Shown piece after piece: positions 16,610 through 25,652 of a DNA stretch of 64,000 nt. Within the stretch, counting starts at the first letter, position 1. Each line of letters opens with the position of its first letter. The notes under the pieces are model-generated. The model had not been told where the DNA came from. It was given only the letters and a program-made list of their open reading frames with translations, and made no database searches. A program made the position numbers and the translations under genes. The DNA is from an uncultured Collinsella sp. (GTDB lineage Bacteria; Actinomycetota; Coriobacteriia; Coriobacteriales; Coriobacteriaceae): positions 5,641 through 69,640 of the forward strand of contig CABUSV010000013.1 of assembly GCA_902494345.1 (NCBI GenBank). The letters are read 5' to 3'.

Positions 16610-18904
16610 ATGGCTGATTCCAGCAAAAAGATGCAGATCGTGTTTGCCTCGGCCGAGTGCGCGCCGTTTGTGAAGACCGGTGGCCTGGGCGACGTGGCGG
16701 GCTCGCTGCCTGCGGCGCTTGTACGCGCCGGCGCCGAAGTCATCGTGATGGTGCCCAAGTACGCCACCATCAAGGACGAGTACAAGGCACAAATGGAGCA
16801 CTTCTCCGACTTTTACGTGAGCCTGGGCTGGCGCAATGAGTACTGCGGACTCGAGAAGCTCGAGCACGACGGCGTCACCTATATGTTCATCGACAACGAG
16901 CGCTACTTTGCGCGCGACTATCCGTACGGCTTCTTTGACGACGGCGAGCGTTTTGCGTTCTTCTCCAAGGCCATCACTGAGAGCCTGCAGCACCTGCCGG
17001 CCGGCTTTGAGTGCGACATCCTGCACTGCAACGACTGGCAGACGGCACTGGCGCCCGTGTTCTTGCGTGAGTTCTACCAGGGCCTGCCGCTGTACGACCG
17101 CGTCAAGACCGTGTTCTCGATCCACAACGTGGCGTTCCAGGGCCAGTTTAGCGACACCGTAATGGAGGACATCCTGGGTGTGGCGCACATTCCGGCGGCT
17201 GCCTCGCAGCTGCGTTGCGACGCCTGCAGCATCAACTACATGCTGGGCGCCCTGCGCTATGCCGACGCCATCACTACGGTGAGCCCCACCTACGCGGGCG
17301 AGATCCAGACGCCCGAGTTTGGCGAGGGCCTGGACGGCGTTCTGCGCGAGCGTTCGTACGCGCTGCAGGGCATTTTGAACGGCATTGACGTGACGGGCTT
17401 TGACCCGGCGACCGATAAGCGCATTGCCGCCAACTACACCGTCGAGGACCGTTCTGGAAAGGCCGTGTGCAAGGCCAAGCTGCAGGAAGAGCTGGGGCTC
17501 GAGGTTCGCGACGACCGCCCGCTCATGGTGATGGTCACGCGCCTGACGCGCCAGAAGGGCATGGACCTGGTCATGTACGCGCTCGACCGCATCCTGTCCG
17601 GCGGCGTGCAGGTGGCGGTTCTAGGCACCGGCGACCGCGACTACGAGGACGGCCTGCGATACTTCCAGGACAAGTACCCCGGCACCATGGCCGCGCGCAT
17701 CGAATTCGATCCGGCGCTGTCACAGCGCATGTATGCTGCCGCCGATATGTTCCTGATGCCTTCGAAGTTTGAGCCCTGCGGCCTGTCGCAGATCATCGCC
17801 ATGCGCTACGGCACCCTGCCCATCGTGCGCGAGACCGGTGGCCTGAAGGACACCGTGATCCCGTATAACGAGTTTACCGGCGAGGGCACGGGCTTCTCGT
17901 TTAGCAACTTTAACGGCGACGAGATGGGCGATGCGGTATTCCGCGCGGCGCGTCTGTTCTGGGATAACCGCGACGCCTGGAACCAGCTGGTCACGCAGGC
18001 CATGAGCCAGGACTTTAGCTGGACGCGCTCGGCCGACAAGTATCTGGACCTGTACTTCTTTATGCACCCGGAGATTGAGAGGCCGGCGGCTGTTGTCGTC
18101 GAGCCTGAGGCTGTTGCTGAGCCGGTGGCCGCAGAGGAGCCCAAGGTCGAGGAGAAGCCGGCTGTCGAGGCCGAGGTAAAGCCCGCAGCGAAGCCTGCCG
18201 CCAAGAAGACGACGGCCCGCAAGGCAACGGCTAAGAAGGCTACGGCCACGAAGGCCGCTGCGAGCAAGACCACCGCTGCCAAGACAACTACCGCCAAGGC
18301 AACGACGACGCGCAAGCGTACGACCGCCGCTGCCAAGAAGGTCGCCGAGGCCGAGGTCGCTCCCGAGGTAAAGGCCGAAACCGCCACCGCCGAGGCTAAG
18401 CCTGCGGCAAAGGTACCGGCTAAGGCCGCTGCCAAGAAGACGACCACGACCGCCAAGAAGGCAACGGCCGCCAAGAAGACCACGGCAACGAAGTCGACGA
18501 GCACGAAGGCTACTACGACGAAGGCCGCCGCGAAGACGACCCCGAAGGCAGTCGCAAAGCCGGCCGGCAAAGTCGAGGAGACGCCCTCCGAGTCCAAGGC
18601 CGAGGCAGCTGTCGAGGCAAAGCCGGCTGCCAAGACTACCACGCGCAAGCGCACTACCACGACGGCCAAAAAGGCCACGACCAAGGCTGCTGCTCCCAAG
18701 GCAGAGGCTAAGGCCGAGGACAAGCCCGCAGTAAAGGCCGAGCCGGCACCGAAGGCTGCTGAGGTCAAGACCGCTCCGAAGGCTACGGCAAAGACCGAGC
18801 CCGCCAAGGAGGCCCCGGTCTCCCCCGCCGCTAAGACTGAGGAAAAGGCTCCGACCAAGAAGACCTCCGTCCGTAAGGCAACGGCCACCCGCAAGCGCCA
18901 CTAA
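16610..18904 (+). CDS. glgA: Glycogen synthase with very long basic Ala/Lys/Thr tail
   Basis: A 764-residue GT5 glycogen synthase that extends glycogen from ADP-glucose. The catalytic part covers about residues 1-485: ECAPFVKTGGLGDVAGSLP near the N-terminus (the KTGGL ADP-glucose site), HCNDWQTALAP, and a PSKFEPCGLSQIIAMRYG loop near residue 390. After MHPEIERP comes a tail of about 275 residues built of AKKTTA, TRKRTT, AAKK and acidic EAKPA units, absent from ordinary GlgA. It resembles histone H1 and mycobacterial HU tails. The ATG at 16610 has GGGAGA upstream. An ATG four codons earlier overlaps that site. It is the last gene of the operon. Confidence 0.95.
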   Translation: MADSSKKMQIVFASAECAPFVKTGGLGDVAGSLPAALVRAGAEVIVMVPKYATIKDEYKAQMEHFSDFYVSLGWRNEYCGLEKLEHDGVTYMFIDNERYFARDYPYGFFDDGERFAFFSKAITESLQHLPAGFECDILHCNDWQTALAPVFLREFYQGLPLYDRVKTVFSIHNVAFQGQFSDTVMEDILGVAHIPAAASQLRCDACSINYMLGALRYADAITTVSPTYAGEIQTPEFGEGLDGVLRERSYALQGILNGIDVTGFDPATDKRIAANYTVEDRSGKAVCKAKLQEELGLEVRDDRPLMVMVTRLTRQKGMDLVMYALDRILSGGVQVAVLGTGDRDYEDGLRYFQDKYPGTMAARIEFDPALSQRMYAAADMFLMPSKFEPCGLSQIIAMRYGTLPIVRETGGLKDTVIPYNEFTGEGTGFSFSNFNGDEMGDAVFRAARLFWDNRDAWNQLVTQAMSQDFSWTRSADKYLDLYFFMHPEIERPAAVVVEPEAVAEPVAAEEPKVEEKPAVEAEVKPAAKPAAKKTTARKATAKKATATKAAASKTTAAKTTTAKATTTRKRTTAAAKKVAEAEVAPEVKAETATAEAKPAAKVPAKAAAKKTTTTAKKATAAKKTTATKSTSTKATTTKAAAKTTPKAVAKPAGKVEETPSESKAEAAVEAKPAAKTTTRKRTTTTAKKATTKAAAPKAEAKAEDKPAVKAEPAPKAAEVKTAPKATAKTEPAKEAPVSPAAKTEEKAPTKKTSVRKATATRKRH

Positions 18905-18928
18905 TCCGGACGATTCAAACTTAATCCT

Positions 18929-18973
18929 CAACGCAAAAGAGGGCGCCCCAACCAGGCGCCCTCTTTTGCGTTG
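18929..18973. terminator. Strong terminator of the glycogen operon
   Basis: A 19-base perfect stem spans 18929-18947 and 18955-18973, with GGGCGCC facing GGCGCCC at its top and CAACGCAAAAG facing CTTTTGCGTTG at its base. The CTTTT run serves plus-strand termination. The mirror A-run would also let it act on the minus strand. Confidence 0.9.
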
Positions 18974-18996
18974 AACTTCTCTAGTAAAAAGAAGCC

Positions 18997-19128
18997 CGGT
19001 TTACTACGACAAAATGGCTCCGGCTGACCACGGCGAGTAATCTACGAAATTGGCAACGCCTCTACCTGCGGTTTTAATATCATCAAAATGTCCGTGGTTG
19101 AGATCATTCAATTCATCGTAGTAAACCG
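18997..19128. promoter_or_regulatory. Pair of 13-base inverted operator-like sites
   Basis: CGGTTTACTACGA (18997-19009) and TCGTAGTAAACCG (19116-19128) are exact reverse complements whose centres are 119 bases apart. Related half sites TGGTAAAAC (19194-19202) and TGGTAAAC (19229-19236) lie closer to the downstream gene. This is the layout of a repressor with spaced operators, for example a LacI-type DNA loop controlling the GH13-GH77 gene. The stretch 18974-19335 holds no gene. Confidence 0.5.
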
Positions 19129-19335
19129 AAGTACTTTTGTTTGGCTACAAATAGTATCGGTATAGGCGTTTTTGAATATCGCGATAATCTGGATGGTAAA
19201 ACGATTTTCTAGGACAACCGTTCGCCGATGGTAAACGGATGTTGTTTATACAGCCTGTGTACAACAGATATACTTACATCCTGTGCGTAAAGCCCATGGC
19301 CAGCTGGCCATGATTCTATTGAACTGGACCGTACT

Positions 19336-22300
19336 ATGAGATTGATACACAACAGCCGTCTGCCGCAGTTTCGCACTCCGTTTGGCGCTGTGACCACAGG
19401 AACTACCCTTTCGCTCTCCGTGATTCTGGAGGATGCCGACCCCAACCAGGCAACGCTTACGCTGCGCACCTGGGTCGATGAAATCGGTGAGTCTTTGTAT
19501 CCCATGACGCACGAGGGCGACGGCATATTTACCGTAGAGCTTGAGTGCACCGAGCCCTGTCTCATCTGGTACAGCTTTATATGCAATATCGAGGGCCAGC
19601 CCGAGGTTCGCCTGGGCGCACCACAGGGCCGCACCGGCGGCGAGGGCGTAACCTACGACTACGCCGAGGTGCCGTCATTCCAGGTCACCGTCTACAAGCA
19701 CCGCGAAGTTCGACCCGAGTGGTACGAGCGCGGAATGGTCTACCAGATCTTCCCCGATCGCTATGCCCGCGACGAGCACTGGCGCGAGCGCACGCTGGCC
19801 GAGGTCGAAAAACCGCGCAACGGAATCCAGCGCCGGATGGTCGAGGACTGGAACGAGCCGCCTGTGTACGAGCGCGCCGAGGACGGCTCCATCAAGACCT
19901 GGGACTTCTACGGCGGATCGCTCAAGGGTATCCAAGAAGACCTGCCTCGAATCGCCGAGCTGGGCTTTACAGCAATCTACCTCAACCCCATCTTTGAAGC
20001 GGCAAGCAACCACCGCTACGACACCGCCGATTACACCAAGATCGATCCGATTCTGGGCACCGAGCAGGACTTTACTGAGCTGTGCGAGGCGGCCGAGAAG
20101 CTGGGCATTTCCATCATTCTGGACGGTGTGTTTAACCACACGGGCGACGATTCGATCTACTTCAACCGCTACGGCAACTACCCCGGCGTGGGCGCGTGGC
20201 AGAGCGAGGATTCGCCGTGGCGCGATGCGTTTTATTTCCACGAGGACGACTCGTACGACTGCTGGTGGGGCGTGGGTAATATGCCCGCCATCAATGAGAG
20301 CTCCGAGCTGGTACGCGAGCGGCTCCTGGGCAAGGACGGCGTCATTCGTAAATGGCTGCGCGCTGGTGCTCATGGCTGGCGCCTAGATGTGGCCGACGAA
20401 CTTTCCGACGATTTCCTAGCCGAGATCAAGAAGGCAGTACTTGCCGAAAAGCCCGATGCCCTGCTGCTCGGCGAGGTCTGGGAAGACGCCTCCAACAAGA
20501 TCAGCTACGGCCATCTGCGTCGCTATCTACAAGGCTCCGAGCTCGACTCGGCCATGGATTACCCCTTCCGCGACATGGTCATCGGCTTTTTGATGGGCTA
20601 CAAAAACGCCTACCAAGCTGCCGAGGATATCGAGACCCTGCGCGAGAACTATCCGCGCGAGGCCCTGTCTTGCGCGCTCAACCTGCTGTCGAGCCACGAC
20701 CGTCCGCGCATTATCTCGGTGCTCGGCGGCGGCCCCGACGAGTCACAGCTGCCCGAGTGCGAGCGCAGCAAGTGGCGCCTGGACGAAAACGCGATGGGCC
20801 TGGCCAAGAGCCGTTTTTGGCTCGCGACGCTCATGCAGATGACGTTCCCGGGCGTTCCCTCGATCTATTATGGCGACGAGTACGGCTTGGAGGGTCTCAC
20901 CGATCCGGGCAATCGTCGCACCATGCCGACCAAGGAAGACCTGCACGACTTCGATACGTTTGCGATCGTTAAGAATGCCTCGGCCGTGCGCCGCGCGCTG
21001 CCGTTTATGATCGACGGTGAAATCAAGGCCTTCGCGCTCAATGACGAGGTGCTGGCCTACAACCGTACCGGTAAAGACGGCGAGTCCGCGACCGTCATCA
21101 TCAACCGCAGCCTGCGCAATTCGCATCGCGTGACCATTCCGGCGCTCGGCGAATGTGCGAGCGATGTGATTAGCGGTCACGAGTGCGAGATCCACAACGG
21201 TACGGTCACGCTCGACCTGTACCCGCTGGGCTCGTCGATCATCTATCACCACGCCGAGCAGCGCCTGCAGGAGCCGCTCGATCACGGTGCGGGTGTTGTG
21301 TGCCATATCACATCGGTGCCGACCGACGACGGCAAGCCCGGTACGATCGGTGCGCCCACGCGTCGCTTTATCGACCATCTGGCCGCCATGGGCATGCGCT
21401 ACTGGCAGGTTCTCCCCGTCAACCCCACGGACTTCTTCCGCTCCCCTTACGCCGGTCCTTCGGCCTTTGCAGGCAATATCGACCTGCTGCCCGAAAGCCA
21501 CGAGGAGCTGGCCGCCGACTTTGAGACCTGGAAGGCCCGCGGCGGCGAGGATGCCGACCCGCTGTACACAGCGTTTAAACATCGCAATGCCGATTGGCTC
21601 GAGAAATACTGCGTCTACATGGCCGTTAAGAAGTACTTTGAGGGCGAGTCGCGCCACGATTGGCCGGCAGATGTCGCGCGCTACAACGAGCATCTGATCG
21701 ACGACAAGCGCTTCCACAACGAGGCCGAGCTTCAGGCGTACATGCAGTACCGCTTTGACCTGGCTTGGTGCGAGCTCATGAACTATGCGCACAAGAAGGG
21801 CATCGAGGTTATCGGCGATATTCCTATGTACGTGTCCGACGATTCGGCAGATGCGTGGAGCGAACCCGAGAACTTCTGGCTGTCCGATACCGGCAAGGCG
21901 ATTGAGATTTCCGGTGCGCCGCCCGACAACTTTGCACCCGAGGGCCAGGTGTGGGGCAACCCGACGTTCCGCTGGGACCACATGAAGCAGAACGGCTATA
22001 GCTGGTGGATGGACCGCCTGCATCGTGCGTTTTCGCTCTACGACCGCGTGCGTCTGGATCACTTCCTGGGCTTCCACAGCTATTTCAGCATTCCCGCGGG
22101 CAAGGCATGCGCCGACGGGCGTTGGCTGGCAGGACCGGGCAAAGACCTATTCCAGACCGCCTATGACGAGCTGGGTCCACTCAACTTTATCGCCGAGGAC
22201 CTGGGCTATTTGACGCCCGGTGTTCGCGCCATGGCTTCGACCTGCGGCTTCCCCGGCATGGACGTGCTGGAGTTTAGCGATTACGACGTCCGTTGCGGCG

Positions 22301-22632
22301 TGCACCCCACGCCCGGCAAGATTCTGTACACCTCGACGCACGATACGTCGACGCTGGCCGGTTGGTGCACGCGTTCCTTTGCGGGCGGCGATGAACCGAG
22401 CGGTGTTGAGGTGGCGGCCAAGCTGATGGGCGATGCGCTGGCAAGCGACGCTCCCCTCGTGATGATGCCGCTGCAGGATGTCCTGGGACTTGGCGACGAC
22501 GCACGCATGAACGTTCCGGGCGTGGCCACGGGCAACTGGACCTGGCAGGCTGACGAGGCGGACGTTGCCGCCGCCGAGGACAAAACCGCACAGCTCCTGC
22601 GCAACAACCATAGATTCTGGGGCGAAGCGTGA
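19336..22632 (+). CDS. GH13 alpha-amylase/neopullulanase-like enzyme fused to GH77 4-alpha-glucanotransferase
   Basis: A 1098-residue bifunctional enzyme. Residues 1-130 are a CBM34-like beta domain. Residues 135-640 form a GH13 barrel: YQIFPDRYA, YLNPIFEAASNHRYDT, DGVFNHTG (region I), GWRLDVADEL (nucleophile Asp), LLGEVWED (acid/base Glu) and LLSSHDRPR (region IV), typical of neopullulanase or maltogenic amylases. From about residue 645 a complete MalQ-type GH77 domain follows: QVLPVNPTDFFRSPYAG, IGDIPMYVSDDSADAW, VRLDHFLGF (nucleophile Asp), FIAEDLG and STHDTSTLAGW. It should both hydrolyse and disproportionate maltodextrins in the cytoplasm, since no signal peptide is present. The ribosome site is weak. 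The gene is monocistronic. Confidence 0.92.
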   Translation: MRLIHNSRLPQFRTPFGAVTTGTTLSLSVILEDADPNQATLTLRTWVDEIGESLYPMTHEGDGIFTVELECTEPCLIWYSFICNIEGQPEVRLGAPQGRTGGEGVTYDYAEVPSFQVTVYKHREVRPEWYERGMVYQIFPDRYARDEHWRERTLAEVEKPRNGIQRRMVEDWNEPPVYERAEDGSIKTWDFYGGSLKGIQEDLPRIAELGFTAIYLNPIFEAASNHRYDTADYTKIDPILGTEQDFTELCEAAEKLGISIILDGVFNHTGDDSIYFNRYGNYPGVGAWQSEDSPWRDAFYFHEDDSYDCWWGVGNMPAINESSELVRERLLGKDGVIRKWLRAGAHGWRLDVADELSDDFLAEIKKAVLAEKPDALLLGEVWEDASNKISYGHLRRYLQGSELDSAMDYPFRDMVIGFLMGYKNAYQAAEDIETLRENYPREALSCALNLLSSHDRPRIISVLGGGPDESQLPECERSKWRLDENAMGLAKSRFWLATLMQMTFPGVPSIYYGDEYGLEGLTDPGNRRTMPTKEDLHDFDTFAIVKNASAVRRALPFMIDGEIKAFALNDEVLAYNRTGKDGESATVIINRSLRNSHRVTIPALGECASDVISGHECEIHNGTVTLDLYPLGSSIIYHHAEQRLQEPLDHGAGVVCHITSVPTDDGKPGTIGAPTRRFIDHLAAMGMRYWQVLPVNPTDFFRSPYAGPSAFAGNIDLLPESHEELAADFETWKARGGEDADPLYTAFKHRNADWLEKYCVYMAVKKYFEGESRHDWPADVARYNEHLIDDKRFHNEAELQAYMQYRFDLAWCELMNYAHKKGIEVIGDIPMYVSDDSADAWSEPENFWLSDTGKAIEISGAPPDNFAPEGQVWGNPTFRWDHMKQNGYSWWMDRLHRAFSLYDRVRLDHFLGFHSYFSIPAGKACADGRWLAGPGKDLFQTAYDELGPLNFIAEDLGYLTPGVRAMASTCGFPGMDVLEFSDYDVRCGVHPTPGKILYTSTHDTSTLAGWCTRSFAGGDEPSGVEVAAKLMGDALASDAPLVMMPLQDVLGLGDDARMNVPGVATGNWTWQADEADVAAAEDKTAQLLRNNHRFWGEA

Positions 22633-22676
22633 TAAAACCACCGATATAGGGTACAGTTACAGACGTTTGAATTTTT

Positions 22677-22702
22677 GCGGGCAGAGTAATCTGCCCGCTT
22701 TG
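22677..22702 (+). terminator. Terminator after the GH13-GH77 gene
   Basis: GCGGGCAGA (22677-22685) pairs with TCTGCCCGC (22690-22698) around a four-base loop and is followed by TTTGTG. It sits 45 bases after the stop and before the FmdB-like gene. Confidence 0.8.
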
Positions 22703-22720
22703 TGCTGAAAAGGAAGTATT

Positions 22721-22957
22721 ATGGCGCGCTACGATTACAAGTGCTCGAGCTGCGGCAACGTGTTTGAGGTTGAGCATCCCATGTCCGAGACTCCCGAGGT
22801 CGTGTGCCCGAGCTGCGGTGCCCCGGCGGCCAAGACGTTCTCGGCCAGCGGCATTAAATTTGAGGGTAGCGGTTTCTATAACACCGACCAGCGAAGCGGC
22901 GGCTCCAGCACTAACGCCACCAACGGCTGCTGTGCCAACTGCCCGCATAGCCACTAG
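22721..22957 (+). CDS. FmdB family zinc-ribbon protein
   Basis: A 78-residue small regulatory-type protein of the FmdB (CxxC_CxxC_SSSS) family. It begins MARYDYKCSSCGNVFEV with two CxxC pairs (residues 8-11 and about 29-32, CPSCGAPA), which should bind one zinc. A Ser/Gly-rich linker leads to a C-terminal Cys/His cluster (CCANCPHSH) that may bind a second metal. The exact function of the family is unknown. The ATG has AAAAGGAAG upstream. It is a single-gene unit with a terminator on each side. Confidence 0.85.
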   Translation: MARYDYKCSSCGNVFEVEHPMSETPEVVCPSCGAPAAKTFSASGIKFEGSGFYNTDQRSGGSSTNATNGCCANCPHSH

Positions 22958-22963
22958 GAACCA

Positions 22964-23002
22964 AACAGCCCCGCGATCAACACCGATCGCGGGGCTGTTT
23001 CT
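22964..23002 (+). terminator. Terminator of the FmdB-like gene
   Basis: AACAGCCCCGCGATC pairs with GATCGCGGGGCTGTT (22964-22978 with 22985-22999) and is followed by TCTTTG. Confidence 0.85.
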
Positions 23003-23044
23003 TTGCGCTATAGGTGGCTAATTATCTACCCAGGTTTCCTTATG

Positions 23045-23111
23045 AGTTGCGGTGAAATAAGGACTGTTTGGCGGGTTGAAGCCGCTATTCAATCCCTATT
23101 TCACCGCAACT
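23045..23111. repeat. Palindromic repeat element, copy 1 (AGTTGCGGTGAAATA)
   Basis: AGTTGCGGTGAAATA (23045-23059) and its exact reverse complement TATTTCACCGCAACT (23097-23111) frame 37 bases. The stem can extend imperfectly inward. A second copy with the same arms lies at 39252-39316. It sits between the converging fmdB-like and rsmB genes. Confidence 0.75.
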
Positions 23112-23117
23112 TAGTCG

Positions 23118-24518
23118 TTACTTGCGGACCAGCCTGGCGCAGAAGTGGCCGTCGTAGGAGTCGGCGTTTACCGGCACGCTTTGGAAGAGGCCTCGATCGT
23201 TCTGGCGTACGGATACGAGTTTCTTGGCCTGATCGAACTCGGGGAGTTGCAGAATCTGTGCCTCGGAAAGCGGTGCCACGCTAAAGCCGGAACCCTCGGG
23301 AGAAGCAAGGAACGCGTCCACGACCTGCGTGTTCTCCTCGTCGAAGACCGAGCACGTTGCATAGATGAGCTCACCGCCGGCAGCCACGCGCGCAGCAGCC
23401 TCCTTGAGCATCGTCAGCTGCAGCTTGGGCAGCTCAGCCGTCACATCCTTTTCGGTCAGGCGCCACGGAATCTCGGGATGACGACGCATGGTTCCGGTGC
23501 CAGAGCACGGCGCATCGATAAAGACCGTGTCGAACTTAACCGGCTCGCCAAGCATGGCATCAAACGATGTGAGCACCTCATCAAGCTCGCAGGCATCACC
23601 CGAAACCGTACGAACGCCCTGAATACCCGCCTTGTGAAGGCGCGCGAGATTCAGGTCGCACTTACGGTCATGAAGATCAAGTGCCGTATGCTGACGCTCA
23701 TAGCCGGCGCGCTTGGCCTGGCACATCATCACATAGGTCTTGGTTCCGCGGCCGGCACCAATCTCCAGGCAGCGCCCGGGACGGGTCGCCGCGGTAGCGA
23801 TGAGCTGGGCGTTAAGGTCCGAGGCAACGGCAGCAGCGCGCTCAAACACGCCGGACGCAACCGTGACCTGCGCATCGACCGGTGCATGGCAGCCCGGGAA
23901 CACGGGCGCAACAAGCTGCGAGATATACGGGTCGGGTTTGGTGGCAAAAGCGTTCTCGTGCAAAGCGAGCGGCGCGGGAGCCAGATTGCCGGCAAAGTTG
24001 AGCGCGCCCTCGGGTGTGTCGAACGATGCCATAATGCGAGCACAAAGCCAGCGCGGCAGACCCATCAGGCGCGACAGGCGAACCAGACGACGTTCGGACT
24101 CATCGGCATCCGCTGCGGCGGCAAAATCCTCAACGTTGTCCGCGACCTTATGCAGCACGGCATTGGCCAAACCGGCGGCTGACTTAGCACCGCTGCGCAC
24201 GAGCTCAACGCCCTGACTCACCGCAACACGACCCGGCGTATGCAGATAGAGCATCTCAAAGGCCGAGATACGAAGCGCCATGCGCACACGAGGCGCGACC
24301 TTTTTTGGCTTATCGAGAAACTGGTCGAGCAGCTCATCCAAAATGCCCTGGGTGGCCGCAACGCCAAGTGCCAAACGAGCGGCAAAAGCAGAATCGCGCT
24401 GGTCAATGGCCTTGGCCGAAGCACGGGACGAGAGCACGTCGCGCGCGTACATGCCGCGGCGATCGGCCTCCATCAAAACATCAAGCGCGAGCTTGCGCGC
24501 GGGGGAAAGCTTGCTCAT
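23118..24518 (-). CDS. rsmB: 16S rRNA (cytosine-967-C5) methyltransferase
   Basis: A 466-residue RsmB/Fmu-type methyltransferase, which uses SAM to make m5C967 in 16S rRNA. The N-terminal 140 residues are the NusB-like RNA-binding domain. The C-terminal Rossmann domain has the SAM loop LEIGAGRGTKT, motif IV DAPCSGTGTMRRHPEI, and motif VI YATCSVFDEEN with the catalytic Cys. The ATG at 24518 overlaps the fmt stop as ATGA and is preferred over an upstream in-frame start. It is last in the minus-strand run priA-def-fmt-rsmB. The C-terminus matches the usual length. Confidence 0.92.
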   Translation of the reverse strand: MSKLSPARKLALDVLMEADRRGMYARDVLSSRASAKAIDQRDSAFAARLALGVAATQGILDELLDQFLDKPKKVAPRVRMALRISAFEMLYLHTPGRVAVSQGVELVRSGAKSAAGLANAVLHKVADNVEDFAAAADADESERRLVRLSRLMGLPRWLCARIMASFDTPEGALNFAGNLAPAPLALHENAFATKPDPYISQLVAPVFPGCHAPVDAQVTVASGVFERAAAVASDLNAQLIATAATRPGRCLEIGAGRGTKTYVMMCQAKRAGYERQHTALDLHDRKCDLNLARLHKAGIQGVRTVSGDACELDEVLTSFDAMLGEPVKFDTVFIDAPCSGTGTMRRHPEIPWRLTEKDVTAELPKLQLTMLKEAAARVAAGGELIYATCSVFDEENTQVVDAFLASPEGSGFSVAPLSEAQILQLPEFDQAKKLVSVRQNDRGLFQSVPVNADSYDGHFCARLVRK

Positions 24519-25435
24519 GACAAAACACCCCAGATAAGATCGGCACCCTGCAGGCCAGCAGCCCAAGCAGAAGCAACCATAGCACGCTTGCCATCAGGCT
24601 TAACCTCGAGCAACTCAACCGAGCCATCGGAAAGACCCAGGTAAACACGCTTGGCCTTAACGAGAACCTGACCCTCGCTAAGCGACACATCAGCCGACGC
24701 AGCATCGAGCACGCGCACGGTCTTGCCGGCAATCACGCAACGAGCAGGCGCGGTATCGGACGAGGCCAGCACATGACGCACGCAATCAAGCGCCATCATT
24801 TGCGGATCCAGACGCATCTCCTGCTTAGAAATCTTGGCGGCATGAGTGACGAGCGCCTCATCCTGCTCAGTCCAAACAGCCGAGCCATCGGCAAGCGAGG
24901 GAAGCGTATCAGCCAGCAGTTTGCCGCCAAGCTCAGCAAGCTCCATGGTCAACGCCTCAGCATGCTTACCGGCAACCGACGTGGAAGCCTGAGCGCAATA
25001 AGCACCAGTATCCACGCCATGCCCAATACGCATAATGGAAACGCCAGCAACCTCATCACCAGCGAGAATAGCACGCTGAATAGGAGCAGCCCCACGCCAA
25101 CGAGGTAGCAAGGACGCATGAACATTCACAATGCCGAGCGGCGCCATATTCAAGACCTCATCAGGTAAAATGCAACCATAGGCAGCCACGCAGAAAATGT
25201 CAGCTTGGGCAGCTTGAAGCGCCTCAACAACCTCAGGCGTCATACGATTGGCCTCAACAACCGGCAATCCCAGCTCAAGCGCCTTGGCCTTAACAGGAGA
25301 AGGCTCAAGCTTCTTACCACGCCCACGAACAGCATCAGGACGAGTAATAACAAGCGCAATCTCATTGCCAGCCGCGACAAGCGAAGTCAGCGAAGGCACA
25401 GCAAAATCAGGCGTACCCATAAACACAATACGCAT
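24515..25435 (-). CDS. fmt: Methionyl-tRNA formyltransferase
   Basis: A 306-residue enzyme that formylates initiator Met-tRNA with 10-formyl-tetrahydrofolate. It starts MRIVFMGTPDFAVPSL and carries the folate-site motif NVHASLLPRWRGAAPIQ near residue 105 (Asn, His and a downstream Asp are catalytic). The C-terminal OB-like domain is present. The ATG at 25435 has GGGGAGA eight bases upstream. An ATG three codons earlier is too close to that site. It is coupled to rsmB by a four-base overlap and follows def after a 327-base gap that holds a long palindrome. Confidence 0.95.
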   Translation of the reverse strand: MRIVFMGTPDFAVPSLTSLVAAGNEIALVITRPDAVRGRGKKLEPSPVKAKALELGLPVVEANRMTPEVVEALQAAQADIFCVAAYGCILPDEVLNMAPLGIVNVHASLLPRWRGAAPIQRAILAGDEVAGVSIMRIGHGVDTGAYCAQASTSVAGKHAEALTMELAELGGKLLADTLPSLADGSAVWTEQDEALVTHAAKISKQEMRLDPQMMALDCVRHVLASSDTAPARCVIAGKTVRVLDAASADVSLSEGQVLVKAKRVYLGLSDGSVELLEVKPDGKRAMVASAWAAGLQGADLIWGVLS

Positions 25436-25652
25436 AAAGAACATCTCCCCTCAACCAAAGCCGAGACGGCTACAAAGAACAGCGGAAAGCCAAGTCACCA
25501 GCCCATCCGCAATAACAATTCAACAAGAACAAATATACCCAAAACCAAAGAAAGAGCCGCAATAAAAGCAGCTCTTCCAACAAAGCAATTATCAGCGAAG
25601 ACGCCCCTCCCTGGCCCACCGGCACCCGGGCGAACCGAGCCAGAACAACGCA

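Noticed and set aside
18180..18900. Repeated short units in the GlgA tail looking like a tandem or CRISPR-like array
   Set aside because: The units are in-frame, irregular and protein-level (AKK, TTA). There are no constant repeats with unique spacers.
17720..18931. Two long minus-strand frames opposite the GlgA tail, one Ala/Val-rich and one Leu/Gly/Arg-rich
   Set aside because: They are low-complexity reflections of the repetitive Lys/Ala/Thr tail codons.
23003..23284. A 93-codon plus-strand frame after the FmdB-like gene
   Set aside because: It starts inside the terminator region, runs through the palindromic repeat and ends antisense to rsmB.
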